Shown: one piece after another, positions 36,001 to 51,000 of the stretch
How positions within the stretch are numbered: position 1 is the first letter of the stretch
Layout: each line of letters opens with the position of its first letter
Source of the DNA: Trileptium ribeirensis
Taxonomy: Eukaryota > Nematoda > Enoplea > Enoplida > Thoracostomopsidae
Direction: 5' to 3'
Assembly (NCBI GenBank): GCA_030248225.1
Contig: JASANE010001578.1
Location: forward strand, 1 to 64,000
DNA length: 64,000 nucleotides
The notes under the pieces: model-generated
What the model was told of the DNA's origin: nothing
Databases searched by the model: none
The model's input: the letters and a program-made list of their open reading frames with translations, nothing else
Translations under genes and position numbers: made by a program

Positions 36001-39000
36001 CTGGAGTATCAATCTAACAGCCAGCTTCATTTGCTGCTGCAGTATAAGGTTTAAACTTTTACCGCTTAGATTATAAAAGCAATAATTAAAATAGGGATGG
36101 GTATCTACTGCAGAGATGAATTGGTATGAGGATTTAAGTTGAACTTGCGAAGATCAAATCCATTTTGGAGATAAAGTATTTGTTCACAAAGTCAAAAAAA
36201 TAACTTTTTATTGGATTTGAGCAATTGTAAAGTTGAGAAAACTGGCTGTAAGATTTTAGCTACAATTTGTTGTGCTCTTATAGTCATTGTATGCTGAGCT
36301 CGACGTAATATCTAGTACCAAGAGTGCATTAGGAAGAGTATAACACTATCGGCGAGTCGTAATAAACTGACAACTAATAGAATGCAATAAATTGCCTCAT
36401 TATTTCTTTTTGACATTGCAACACATTTATAAAAAGAAATGTTGCCAAACTATGATTGTGCAGTGACCCAGCGTCGATATCGTCATGCGTTAGGAGGTCC
36501 TCAGGTTTCAATGATGGGTATTTGAAATTTTTATTGTGTATAATGGACGGCTGGAAACCAGTGACGTAACTAGAGATGAGTCAGGTTTTAATCCACAGGT
36601 ATTCCGTCGAACCATAAAAGAATATCTATCGAACAATAACTGTCAGAGCAGTGACCGCTGTGCTACATGAGACTATGGATACAAATTCCAGTGCAATATT
36701 TGACGTGTAAATTTTATTTGAAAACCAAAGTCTTAACTGTCAAAAGCTTTTATAAAAGAGTGCATATGGTCCAGCGACATTGATTTAGCTGAAAATACAC
36801 GCTTGTCATTTTATCAGAGAATTTAGCTGCGATGCCACATATGGCACCACTTTCCCCCGATTGATCTCCGTTGAGTGAACAGATATTGAAATTTTGGGAG
36901 CTAAAGCATATTCTTTCACCTTAGTAAAAGTTTAAACTGCGCTCTCTGCCTGCAGCAATGCTATTGTTAACTGATAAGTATCTTATCACAAACTCATATG
37001 GTTCGAAAGAAAAGTAAGACTCAAACATCTGTCTAGCAAAAGCTTACATTTCTACAGACGAGCTTGTTCAAATGTATGAACTTTCATGGTATGGACACAG
37101 CATATAAACTGTGATGATATGAAGATATGGTGACATCATCAATTTCAAATTTTGCAGGCATCGCTGGTATTTTCTATTGGATTTTTGGATATGCATTTGC
37201 GTTTGGAACACCGTCGAATCCATTTATTGGCTACGGGGAATTTGCTAATCCTGCACCAACATCATATGCATTTTGGTTCTTCCAATTCGTTTTCGCTGCA
37301 ACAACATCAACCATTGTCTCCGGTGCTGTCGCGGAGCGATGTGATTTTGTCGCGTTTCTAGTATATTCTTGCTTGTTAATAGGTACGTTTCAGTCTTATT
37401 GTTAAACGTTGCCACTGCTGTTTTATAAGAACTACATCAGGTGGCGAAATCTCAAACACCATGCGCATATTTCAAAATATAACGCTAGTTTCACAACGTA
37501 ATTGAATTTAATTAAAAAAATTAACGTTTCAGTAGCTCGCAGATGAGATAGCAATGGACGTAGCTCTCTTGAGGCTAACATTATAGTTTAGAATATCCGT
37601 AAAACGTCTATACTGGTGGGGTTCGAACCCACCACCTTACCCTTTACGTGCCTTTGCTTTAATCACTGAGCTGCTCAACCAACATTTTCGTAATGACTAT
37701 AACTACGGTACAAATAAACGACCCTGTAACTTGTAACATGAGACGTATAAAGATCTCTAGATGTCTCGCACAACACGAGTATAACAATGTCAATACCAAA
37801 GCATTTAGCACAATGCACTCTCAGCAGTGCTCGATCTGTGCGCTCTATTAAACTTTGGTATCTGAAACTTGTCCAGTATCACCATGCAGAATGGTGACGG
37901 TGTAGATAAAAACTTGATGTATATGTTTTGAGATGATTAGGTTTTTATAATTGCGATGTGTTAAAATAATATTTACTGTAATTGTCAATGAAACTTACAA
38001 ACACACAAGCTGCTTCTGGACCATCTATAGCTCTTATGCATTATTTACACACTGGTAGGAAACCTATATTTTGCCTGTGCTCAATACATTAAGTCTCTTC
38101 TAGTTAAGTTTGGTGACGCAATGACTCCACAAATTAAGTCAAAACTACTACGGTGTTAATCGTAATTGATGATTTAGTTTTGCTATTTGAAATAAAATTT
38201 AGCGTTTCAAAAGTGGAACGGAAAAAATTTTAACGTAGAATTTAACGCTGCAATTCCACACTATAGACATTGAAATATTGGACATTATTTTTATGTCGTA
38301 CACTGCTGCCACTCACCAAGCAAAACGTGCCGTTGAACGTATATAAAATAATGAAGTTTGGAGCCGGAATAAAATTTTTAAACTTGCCGGTTACAGTGTG
38401 GAATATATACTTCCGTTGCCATACAATAGAGGTGAGAATTTAGGATTTAGCTTCAGCTTAGCGCGGCTGTAGATCCGATGATGCCACGACACCTGAGGAG
38501 TCGAGCCCAGGCAGTGCCCTAAAACATTTAGCTGTGAGAGCCTCGTGTACATGGAAAAGCTACGGTCCGTTCTTAAAAGCTTTTTCTATAACAGTTGATG
38601 TAGGTGCATGAGTCAGCCAACAGTAAGAATAGCCGATATGAGGCTCAAATCGGCTACTAAACTGTCTAAATGCATCTATATATAGTTCGGTTGTTCGGTT
38701 CCATATCATGTACTCTCTGGCATGGCACGCTATTATTATTAAGAGCCTAAAAGCCGAGCCACCCCTGCCATGCTTCATAAAGAACCGAGCCGAACATGGT
38801 ACAGGATGAGGCGAGCCGAGTCAAACCTTGAAAATGTGTCTCTTTCTCACCTCTACTACACAAAGACATTGTTTTCGTTTTATAGCATAAACTATTTATA
38901 TCAGTTTTTACGATGAATATTTGAAGAAAATGTTTCATAGAAGAATTTAAAATTAGCTGTGACCATACACCATATCTTACGATAAAAATATGAACCATTT

Positions 39001-42000
39001 TTAGGATTTACCTATCCGGTCGTTACTCACTGGGCGTGGGCTGATAATGGTTGGCTAAAAAATCTCGGCGGAGAAGAAAATGGTGGCTATGCTGTATGTT
39101 TGTGCTACAGAGGCTTGATATTATTGTGTAATGTTAATATTGTAACCTTTGCGATATAGTTTAAAACCTAGCGTGGATGATACCTTGCTGAAGCATATGA
39201 CACTCTTCAATTTAAGCACATCAAGCTGAAAAGTATCTCGAGGTGTGTTGCGCCCCGTCCTCCCTATTTTATGGGAGATTTTATTTCTTGCGTTTCATGG
39301 GTGAACATTGTCCCTTCATCCAGAAATGTAGTGAGGATAAAATGTCTACCCCGCAAAACCATAAGTTGGACGTAACTTTACTCAACGAAATGATGGGGAC
39401 ATTTTACCCGACATCAAATAGTAGTGTGACAGACACGCAGGTGGGACAGCGCAAAACTCATAGCCAGGTTTATTTAGCGTAACGGTCATTAACTGATGAA
39501 GGGGTGTCAACTCATGTGGCGTTGCAAGCCCTTCAAAACTGGAGGGCGCTGGCAGAAAAGTAGAGACCGCTGGGCGTATACATTTACTTTATTATTATAG
39601 GCACATCAGTTAATTTTTGACCCAAAACCGTAGTATGAGTATTTTTTGCAACATTAAGGCAAACATGCATTGGCTCTATTATGGTCTAAGTCTAGGTTGT
39701 TCACAAATTTGCTTTGAAATTTTAGTACATTTTAGTCGTTTCAAACTTTCGTAGACTCATTTTTAGAACTGAATGGAGGATATAATTTGTGTCTCAAAAA
39801 ATTGATTGCACATACGTAAGTACTGGCTACATGAAATTTATTAATTTTCAATTTTTCAATTTTAATTTTTCAATTTATTTGGTAACTACTGTATATTACT
39901 ATCAGCACCGAGCACATTATTGGGTCATCGAACTTAGCAGGACCCACAAACTGTCAAATTTGTATGTTTTATGGAGCACCCACAAGATTTCCTGAAAATG
40001 TTTTATTCTGTTTCTTCGATTCCAGGTTGGCTGGTGTATTACCTAGTAAAATATTTACGGATATAATAGCTAGTTTAATACTCCGTGTGCGAAATTTCAG
40101 ACTGATAGTAGTTTCGATATGCTGCTACACTGAAAATGTGATATGCTGCTACACTGAAAATGTAGCATAATATTGGCTAATTTTTAAGCATGACTGTACT
40201 TAATATCTCGCAGTACTTAAGCTTAGCTAAATATGAAGCAAGAACTTATGTTTAGCAATTTAGTGTAACTATGCTAATGATTCAACATAATAATGCTAAA
40301 TGAGGACCTAAAACGTTTGACGTAAATTAAGCTTAATATTTATAAAAATTGTGCTTAAAAACTTAAAATGTGAGCATACTTTTGCTAAGTATTAAGTGGA
40401 ATTTTTAGCTTTTTGTTTGCTACTTAAATTATTTAGTATATATATGCTTAAATATCAGTTAGCACTAATAAAACTTATTATTAAGCATCAAATTTTGCTA
40501 AAAATTTGCATAAAGCATAATTATGCTAGATTTTTATTAGTTGTAAGGTTATGCCAAATATATTAAGCATAAGCATATTCTGTATATGGTTCGACCCGTG
40601 GACACTAGATGCTACGCTGGGACCGTTGAGTTGATAAGCGCTGTATCCCTAAAAGTTTGAACTATACGGAATAACTATATTTTGAAACCAAAGTGTCGGT
40701 GGCTAAGTAATAATAAAATGTTACAGTTGACGATTTTCGATAAATAAAATACCAGTTTGAAGATGTATTAATAATTCGATGAATTCGTTAGAAGGAACCT
40801 GCCGTGAATTTTCAGCCATCGTTACGAAGATTTCAATTTGAACAAATACGTATAAGTAATGATAGCACTTCTCTCATACTAACTCAGCAGCGGCGGACGA
40901 ATTAATATTTGCCATGACCTAGATTTTTCAACGCAACTATTAATATCCACCATATTCCCAAGGATTCTTTACTGTAGTGTCTTATTTAATTACGTAATGG
41001 TTAAGACGTACGACGTTTGAGCACACAAAATGGTTTTTTAGTACAATTGTTCGTAAGACTGTCTTAGGTTAAAGAGCGTTAAAGACTCCGAATCAAGTCT
41101 TTACTTTTAACCATTTGCCACAGATAATGTACATTTGGTGTAGTGTTGAACAAACTTTTGCCGGGTGGCGGATTGAACCGGGAAACTTCGCATGAGAGGG
41201 TGGTACGCCAGCCACTACGCTATCTATGAGCTGTTGGCTGGTTCCCTAAGGAACCTCGCTAAGCAAGAAAACAGTCGCGCACGTGCAACCGCGCGCTACA
41301 GGATAAACTCGGTGAGCGTATTGCTTCGCAATATACACTGCATCAAGTGTGTGACACTATGCGAGAAAGGGACACGTCATTATTGTATTATCGAATTTAG
41401 CTGCGTGATATTTAACAGGTGTCAACTATTTCACATCGATAGCCGAAACAATGGTATTGTCGTGATATTGCTGTTATCCATTACTTTATCGATACCTTTA
41501 TTTATTGGTTTTTCCTGATTTATTGGTAAAAGTAATGCCAACGCATAGACATTGCTTTAATTTAATAGGACTTTGCTGGTTCCGGATGCGTTCATGTTGT
41601 CGGTGGTGTATTTGCTTTTGTTGGCGCATTTATGCTTGGACCTCGGATTGGTCGATTTCCAAAAAACCAAGAACCGCAAAGAATTCCTGGCCATTCTGTA
41701 GCAGTGAGTTCCAAAATGAGATGTTATTTCTTCATAGGCATTTATTACAGATACGTTATTATTGGCCTATGTACGGTCACTGGCTTTGCCAAACTCATGC
41801 TTTGAATCATGCACACAACGTTAGCCTAGTAGCAAGGAGTGGTCAAAATTTTTGACTTGTGTATGTGAACGTGAAATTTTATCAATAGATACTCTAGTTT
41901 TTGTGATGCTGTGCTCTCCCACGACTCCGTATATATATATCAACATTGTATACCTTCTTGTATGGCTCATATTTTGTTTTCGTTCATGTGATGGCCAAGT

Positions 42001-45000
42001 AGGCGTATCTGATTTCATAAATTTGGACTAATGTTTAGAGATGTTCGATATCCTGTCACTGTATCATATATCTACACATTGTTTTTTTACATTATGGCAT
42101 TGGGTTAATTTACTAGTTCGTCTAATATCCGATCTACTATAATCCGTAGCAGATTACCAAAAAGTCCAATCTGTAGAGAAAAAAGAAGACATGCTTATAT
42201 GGTTAAACGCGCTACTACATAAGAGGTAAAATGTTTGAAACCAGTATTTTGAAAATTATTTTAAAGACCTTTGTGTCGTTTACTTCTGGTTTTATGCGAG
42301 TACGTTATACATATTAGAAACTAACATGAAAGTTCGGGACATTACCATGGGCGCAAACACAGTGGGGGCCGGGGAAGGAGCGCCCTCTCCAGAAACACTT
42401 CTCTGAGGGAAGGCTATTTAAGCCCCATAAATTTGCCAAGTTGGTCAATCATGTATGCATATTTAGAAATACGTCTGATGACCGTTCTCCAGATATTCGA
42501 TAAGTTAGTTAATCAGTTAATCGTGTATATACGTATATGTAGAAATATATCTGGGGGTCGGACATGCAACCCCCAAATATTTACCAAATTGATTAAGCAT
42601 GTATGTATATATACTTATGGTTACTAACAAGCACATAACAGTACTGTGGATTAAATATGGCGCTCGCCCTTCCCCCGCCACCACAGATTTATCGGCGGTA
42701 TTGGTGGAATCCATCCACTAGACGTTTTTACTCATGAACATTATAAAATGTAGACAATTGCATATTTCAAAAACGTCAACGATATGCTTGTATTGGTGCA
42801 GATTCAAACCATTTTTCACACGCTAGAGTCTCACAAATGAGAGTAGTTTATGTCATGCGCCCGAATTAGACGATATATTTTGTATCGTCCTAGCTCACTT
42901 ATAACGAAAAAATAATGTGTTATTGCTTTGCATTCCCCAGCAATTGGAATTTTCTGGAATTGTTTGTTAGGCCTAAAATCTATACGTACAGCGGCAAACC
43001 AGAAGATCGTCGGGGATACAGGATCAGATATGGCGATGCAAAGCCAACATGCAACAGCAAAGAAATTGCTTTTCAGATATAAGCGGAATCTCTAAACCAG
43101 CTGACTTCTGCTGTAGCCATGCTTCTGTGTATATCCATACTTATGTTTTACCCATATTTCATGGACTGGGATTGGGATAGGGAAAATTGCCCTAACGCGC
43201 GGATCGATCATGTGGCTGTACGTTACTTTTAAGCGTTTGGTCACATGTTCCAAATTTTGTATCAAAACACTATTAAACCAATGGACTTGGTTCTTATTGT
43301 AATATTTCCAAGTTCTTTATGTCATCAATTTTTGCATAAAATATATACAGCTTCTTAAAGTTCCTTTAAATCTGGGCTATCATAAATATGTAGTGGTGGA
43401 AACATGGTGTCTCTTGAGACATATGTCGTCGCGACACCAAATATGTCAATCTTTAATCTTTAAGCTTTAGTTATATGCTACTAACGTTATCTAGGTGATG
43501 CCGCCTTATTTTGAATGATATTTAGCTATTCCTTCAGTTGAACAAAAATCTTACACATTACACGGCTTTCCTTCCGGGCACCAAACGTGGACTTTGGATC
43601 TGGTGACTTACGAATTCAATTCTTTGATTGGGCCATGGGGCCCTAGTAAGTCGTTAGCTAAAACTCTGCGCCTCTGTATATAGAGGGCTATTTAGTTTGT
43701 TTTCAGTTAGTTGCTCTTGGTGGATTTATTCTTATGTTCGGGTTCTTTGCGTTCAACGGAGGATCTCAGGCTAGCATTACTCAGCCTGGCGACGGCGTTG
43801 TTGTCGCTCGTGCAATGTTCAACACTATCTTGTGCGGCGCTTTCTCGGCGTTTACTGCATTAGCGGTTAGCCGGGCCCGGTTTGGAAAATGGAGTCTTCT
43901 GGTTACAATTAACGGTGCTCTGGCTGGAATGGTAATTAACTTTTAAGGACCTATATTGTAATGCTCCTTTTTTCATTTAATCAATCAATTAGTCAAGTAA
44001 TCAATCAATCAATCAATCGACAAGGTTTAGCAATTAATAACATTCTAGTAGCCGGAAATCTAGCGTAAGAAGTTTTCGGTTAAATTTTTGAATTTTTAGC
44101 TGCAAACTATTTGTCCAACATTGGCGCGTTCTAGATAACATTTTCATTCGTGAACAGTGCGTATTTTGTACAGTCTTGAACAAACACTTTCAACAGCGGC
44201 GGTTTGAATCTGGATTATTTAGCTCCGGCCCTGATACACTAGCTGCTACGATATTTAGGAGCTGTTGCTCAGTTCCTTAGGCAGCATCGCAATGCGAACG
44301 GATAAGTGCAGTAAAGCACGAGGCACGTCAAACTCAGTTATAGTATCGCGTTCCTATGTACACTGAGACAAATGTAGCGCTTTATGCACTGAAAGGCTAG
44401 CACATTTATTCATTACAGGAAATTTAAGTGCATGCGTTAAATGTTGAGCTTTTTCATTGCGGTTGTCGCAAAATAATTCTTCAGTGTTTTGCAGTATATC
44501 GCTTACATCGATATTAGATGCCAAGGTATTAAAGCCTTGGTGTATTTTTCTATGCTAGCAGTACGTCAGAGGCCAGGGAGTTTTCAAACAAAAACAATCG
44601 AAAGCTATAAGCAAAGTATTTATACGCCGCGTCATCCTCAATGTATATACTAAGCGTCAATCATAGTCTAAGCATCGATATTTAAATATCACATCATAAA
44701 TGTAAGACCTCGTCGCGTGCTTCGCCGTCCCAAAGTCTAGCAAATCTGATCTTTTTTCAATTTGTGCAACACTACGCTTCCATCTCTTTTTTTAGAAAAA
44801 ACATCCCAGCATTTACTTAGTTTATTGGGCAGAAGAATGCTTCACCCAAACTATATATACAGATTCTTCATGCTTACCGTTGTCAAATGGATAGCTTGAT
44901 AGTTTTTTAAAGTCAAATACTTTATTATACAGACGTAGGAGTGCGTATTTGTCATTCAAAGTATGGTCTATATGGACGATAGATGCAATACTCACCTTAA

Positions 45001-48000
45001 TAGCCTCTCTCGTCACAGCGTCTAAATGCCAGCAACAATTCAAACTAAAATAATACTGTTGGCATTGAGGCACTCGTGGAGAGAAAGCCTCTATAGTAAC
45101 CCAACAAGCGAAAAGTAAGATATGCCGCTATCGGCGCCCTAAGCCTAAGCATTAGCGTAAAAATTATATTTTATATAGTACTTCTACCAATCCTAAAACT
45201 ATCCAACGGATCTTACGGTGAGAAAAATACATACGGTATATGGTGTAAGCAAGATTTTATTCTGTGGGATTGGATTGGATGTAAAGGCGTGTTCACACGC
45301 TCAAACTTTTTTTCCCAAATTTTGACCTAAAAATTTGAGGTCAAAATTTGATCAAATTTGATCAAAATTTGATAATTTTTAACGAAAAATTGGGATATTT
45401 CAAAATTTGGGAACAAAATTTGAGCTCAAACTTTTTCATGTAATGAATCTTGTCGGCGGTTGGATACAGGAATATCCTTGAAAAGTTTGAGTGTTCACAC
45501 ATTCAAACTTACCAAAAATGGAAAAAAGATGATTTCAAACTTTGATCAAAATTTGAGCTCAAATTTTGATCAAAGTTTGAGCAAAAAGTTTGAGCGTGTG
45601 AACACGCCTTAAGACGCAGATTATTGTGACCACAATTGGGAAATGCAAAATGTGAACACGACCTAACGTTCAGATACAAGACCAGCTATCCATTCATCTG
45701 CATTCAATGAACGTCCAAGGCATACCGTAAGCGGACAACATAAAAATGAAGCTGGATAATCTAAAAAAATTAATACCAAAGCTCACAAGATGAATTATGA
45801 GTATAACGTGTAAGTAGGCATAAATTAACCTAAGAACAACAAGCTTGAAGCAATCTTAAGCTGAAACAGCGCCCAAATCCATAAACCACACAAGAGTAGT
45901 ATAAAGTCATTTCGGCATCGTTTTCCGAAATGATTTATGAAATATTTTGAATAAGTTTAATGTATAGTAAATCTTTCATCGTGATACGAGTAGTTTGTTG
46001 TAAAGTTAAATTTTGGGCATACCTGTTCACAGGTTGCAGCGTGCGCAGGGTGCGATAACGTGTATCATTGGGGAGCAGCTGCCATAGGTGTTGGAGCTGG
46101 TCTAACTTACACAGCGGTAGCCGCGGCTGTGGTTTTGGCTAGAGTTGATGACCCATTGGATGCTGTTGCAGGTTTGTGTTATCATTACAACAATTTTTTG
46201 ATATATATGCGACACAATTTTCTTACAGTTGAGTTTACCCTAGTTAATATGTGATATTGATTCCAAGAAAAGTGGTTATAAACATATAACTCCTGAACTC
46301 AAAGCATTTTACATGCTACATGTTGGCATGCTATGTTATGTTGTTGGCAAGGTTAGGCTTCGCCTAGCAGTCATCCATAGATTGAGCTCAGTACTACATT
46401 AAACTATTTATAACATAAAATATTTAAGCCAATTAGCGATTTTTTATTACTAAATATCAACCAAACAAACCCAGTTAATGTTTGGATGATTTACTTTATA
46501 TACTATGTAATTCGCTACAATTTTGTTGCAACACTTATAATTCATGAACCAAGATATTAGTTTGGTTAAATTTCTTTTCTATAGGGTTAGTTAAGTCTAG
46601 TCATCGGCAAGTATAATTATATATTTGCACATATGCATCTCCACCTGTCCCAGTGCACGGTCCGGATAACATCATGTTTTATGGTAACATCAGACCTTAT
46701 TTTTTATTACCGTGTGTAACTGGGTCTTACCTGACCCGATAAAGGTCATATATTTACGGTGTATGTGACCTTCGATGTCTTGCCCGTGGAAATGATATGT
46801 ATCCTAAATACGATGAAACAATACCCGGGCAAACATAAATTATAAGGACAACTCAACACGGGTTTCATTATTACAGATTATACTTGAAAAATAGTCAATT
46901 TCCACTCTCTTGCTCCAGCTCAGAATCTTCATGAACCATGTTTGGCTAAGCTCTGCTCGTTTCTCTGTGTAAAGAGGTTCTACTTGGCTTTTCGTGAATC
47001 GTGTCCAGGACAGTTTGGCCTTACGATAGCAAGCCAGGTTCGACACTTTTAATGATAAGCCAGGCTCGGCTCATCTCTTAATATTTCCTAATATTAGATT
47101 TCTTTATTTCCTTAATATTTCCTAATATTAGCTTTTGATTTCCTAATATTAAACAGAACACACAATATGCAAACCAACAAAAGAGCTATATATAGCTGCT
47201 TGTAGAGATTTCATACCGAAGGTATTATCATCGGCTAATGCTTGCTGTTGGCAGACTATCGTATTCTGCATCTGTTACTATAACTATGTTTGCTGTTTTA
47301 TAAAAATCTATATTTGAGCCGTGTCCAGCTAATCCTAGAGCAAACGCTCACTCTGTTAAAGACTGTAACCTGCTCAAGACATGATCTGATTTATATAAAT
47401 AGGCCGCATAGGTCATTACGTTAAGTACACGATGCCGCAAGTACACTTTTTAAAAAAGAGCAAGATTAAATCGACTTCATTCTAAAATATATCTCATTAT
47501 ATAATTTATTACATGCGGGCCTTTATGTGCCCAATGTAGAGCGATATAAAACTATATGCTTTGCTGGGACCGTTGGGTTGACTGATATTGACTAATCGGT
47601 GAAAACCATGAATAATATATAGATACATGAAAACGGATAGATAATAAACTCGTTTAATGTAAAGATAGTGTCGATAAAACCAGCATTTACTCAATCCTTG
47701 ATAATTTACTATACAGCATTAAGGTACACAGGCATTCAAATTTGAAAGCGAATACAGCTAGTCAGCAGCGAATCCGTAATTTTGACACAAAATTAGTTGT
47801 TTTTGCATATAATAATTATTTGCCAAAGGGGTTATAGGCTAGACATTGTGCTTGCAGGTTAAATATCTCATATCGTATGTGCAAAAAGTTTTTTTTATTG
47901 CATCACTTTAGTGGTTACCATGCTATAGACAATTAACCATTGTTGTAATAAAATATGGCATTAGGGCAGTGGCCATGAAGCACTATACTCTATGTTGGTA

Positions 48001-51000
48001 AAACAATTTTATTTAGTGATGAAAAATAAATTTTAACATTTTGTCATGGTGTGGAAGGCTTTTTGGGAAAGTTATTGGTCTTATGCATAAGACATAAAGG
48101 TCAACACAAATGCAAAAATTTGCAGATATCTACATAGCGTTTCGGCTGATAATTGCAAATACTCGAAATAGCCATGCAAATAATGTGTGGAAGGTTATTT
48201 GAAAAAGTTATTGGTCTTATGCAATAGACATTATAAAGGTGAGTACAGATACTAAAATTTTCTGATATCTAAATAACGATGCGGCTGATATTTGCAAACA
48301 GCCGAAGTAACCATGCAAATAATTGATAGTTACAATTACTTACTATATAAACCTAACAGTGAATAATGGATTAATATATAATTAAATTTAAAGTCATATT
48401 AAAAACCCAACTATCTCAGCGTAGCATCCAATTTTGATGGTAGTTTTTACTCTCAGCTTTTTTACTATAACATGTACTTTGTATAAAAATGTACAAGCAG
48501 CTTCTTTCCGTAGTACTATATTCTGTACCAGTAGAGCATGAAAGACTGAAGCAGTCTAGTTGATTAGGGATACCACATTGACTTAAATGGTTTCACTTTG
48601 GGTTTGGCGATTAGACGCGGTTACGAACAAAAATACTGCTAAAACTATCTGAATATCTTAATGTATCCTCTTGCGTTCTGCAAGACAGCGTTAATAGCCC
48701 TGCATTGTACGTTTATGACCTTGTTCTAAACTTAAATTAATTTCACTCTAAATTATAATGATGGCAAACTATTTATGTTATTCAGAAACTAACCGACGAA
48801 CATATCTTCGCCTTTAAAGTTCGGCAAGCAATTAATTTGTGGATTCGCGGACCCCATGATATCTAATTCGCTATTGCCATGCAAAATTTACATTACCCTT
48901 TATAGGGTCTGGAATACCGAAGCTAGATTACAAATAATAAACCGCAATACCATTATTGAATATTTTATTAAACGAACGCGGAGTCTCCATTTCAAATCTG
49001 CTCAAGCCAGTGACACGTTCTCTGCATCATTGTATGTATGTCGAAATGCTTAGCGCATTTAAATAGTAATTCCTCGTTTAAATTATAATTACCATTTCTT
49101 TCTACGATTGTGCGTACTGCATTTCATTTGGCGGCCAAAAAATATATAGATCAGTATTTTATTAATGAAGGGGTCGCCTTTAGTGAAGGTCACCAAGACG
49201 AGTCTTACGCTGCCAAATAGGTGTCATGGCCTCTTCTCTCGCAATTCCGGAAACCCGACTAGATGAATGATGGTATATAAATGAACAAAACGTCCAAATA
49301 ATGACTTTACCAATATGTATATCTCATAATACATGTCTTAGATTATTTCAGTTCATTTTGGTGGAGGTGCCTGGGGCTTAATAACTCGACCCTTTTTCGA
49401 TATTACTGTCGGAATATGGTTCAATTTTGATCGCCGCTCTGGATTGGTAAGTGTTACGACCAAATTCACAATAATTTCATTCAAATTATAGAACTATGAA
49501 TAGATAAGTGTATATTTTATACATTATGAATAAAAGATATATACTTCACAGCAAACATGCTGCTTCAAATAGCTTGTAATTACTTCAGATACAGAATATT
49601 AAGTTTGACCTTAAAGCATAGGTGTCGAAGATCCGTCGGTTTAGTGGGGGTTTCGATTTTTGCCAATTTGCGATTTCGCTTAATTTACCTTTTGCATAAT
49701 TGTACCCTAATATTTGCCAATTTTTACTCTATGTTTGCCAATTGTGGTTTGGGGAGGAGGTCCGAGACTTGGGAGGATCCCCTACCCCTTATCGACACCT
49801 ATGCTGTAAAACACAAAACATAAAAGTCTGAAATTTATCAAATGTTTCATGTTGTTTGTTTATTGAAGACTAGAGTTTGTGAACAAGTCAAATTTTTGAC
49901 GTAGACAGAATCCGAACCATAACTTCTACAATAGCTAAACGATTAATTCTGAGTTTGCTCACGCAGACTTTCAAATATAAATATATAAACCAATTCAGTG
50001 ACCGTACATTACGATAAGAAATTACATAGCTAAAAACGTACAGAGAGGAATTGGCAGCTCACACTTAACATATATATAAACACTTTTTTCTCAGCTGCAA
50101 ATAACGTAAACGCGCTAGAAATTCATGCTCAACGAACTAATTAGAAGCATAGGTGAAATACTATAGTTCCATTCTCAATATACTAATCCGAGCTTTTGTA
50201 ATCTAAGCCCTAGCCGTGTCTTGGTTTGGGGCTGCCAGTCTAAATGACGTTCTATGCAGACAATGTTAATGTTCTTCAGGCTTTCTTGTTTCGAGATAAT
50301 ATGACATCGATTCTTGATATTCGTGACTACTGGTATTTCAGAACATATCACTCTCATAAGCTATTAGCGCCGAAACCGGATTTTGTTATGAAAATTGAAA
50401 TTACTAATATTTTGATGGTTTTATACCAAAAGCTACTGATGAGCTATATTTCTGGAAGTCTCGCAGATCTGGCCGCTTGTTTAGATAGTATTATCAGTTG
50501 TTTTGTCCACATGTATTACATGGATTGTTGGATTTTTGTGGCTTAGCTCATACCGTAGCTAGTAGGCACAAGGATTGGGAGGGGTCTGAAAATTAATTAC
50601 TAATTATCGTTATACGTAGCTTAACTTAACGAATTGCATTAATCAAAGTCCCGGATTGGTGGGGTCATGGATCCGCTTCTTTACGCCTCTAGCTTAGCTT
50701 TAAGATTACGCTTACCGACCTTCTATATTGAAGCTGCCATACGCACGCCAAACTCGTACCTTTACTATGAAAATGGTAAAGGTAGTTACCATACTCACGC
50801 CAAACTCGTACCTTTACTATGAAATCGGTAACCGTACCGCTGGTAGACCGCTACATTTATTTGGTGGCTCCTTTTCACTTCCTCTTTTCGAACCCACATT
50901 CTGTATAGCCGCACAGGTCTGTCGTTCATAAGCACTTGACTTTAGGCAAATTTTTAGCTCCATCTTCATTTTATCCTTTATTTATTTTAACTTTTATTTA

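Larger units (their letters stand above)
37383..39004. other. Gene B intron 3 (1.6 kb)
   Basis: Contains a SINE-like element (37600-37700) and the second GAGCCGAGCC repeat copy (38450-38840). No gene seen. Confidence 0.6.
39094..41568. other. Gene B intron 4 (2.5 kb)
   Basis: Holds a 24-bp duplication (40120-40168), a tract dense in GCTTA/TAAGC and GCTAA/TTAGC words (40180-40600), a truncated SINE-like copy (40586-40640) and a fuller SINE-like element (41125-41420). No gene. Confidence 0.6.
43932..46032. other. Gene B intron 6 (2.1 kb)
   Basis: It begins with a short (TCAA)n run (43980-44020) and contains a SINE-like element (44160-44420) and the Harbinger-like MITE (45285-45609). No gene. 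Confidence 0.6.

Noticed and set aside
36556..36590. hAT-type end CAGTGACGTAACTAGAG
   Set aside because: No partner end or target duplication found.
37611..37690. Functional tRNA gene on the minus strand
   Set aside because: The T-arm is perfect, but no acceptor stem pairs and the sequence resembles other SINE-like copies nearby.
43541..43640. Extra gene B exon between exons 5 and 6
   Set aside because: Exons 5 and 6 already join as HSVA-LVALGG, as expected for the family, and this stretch has no conserved residues.
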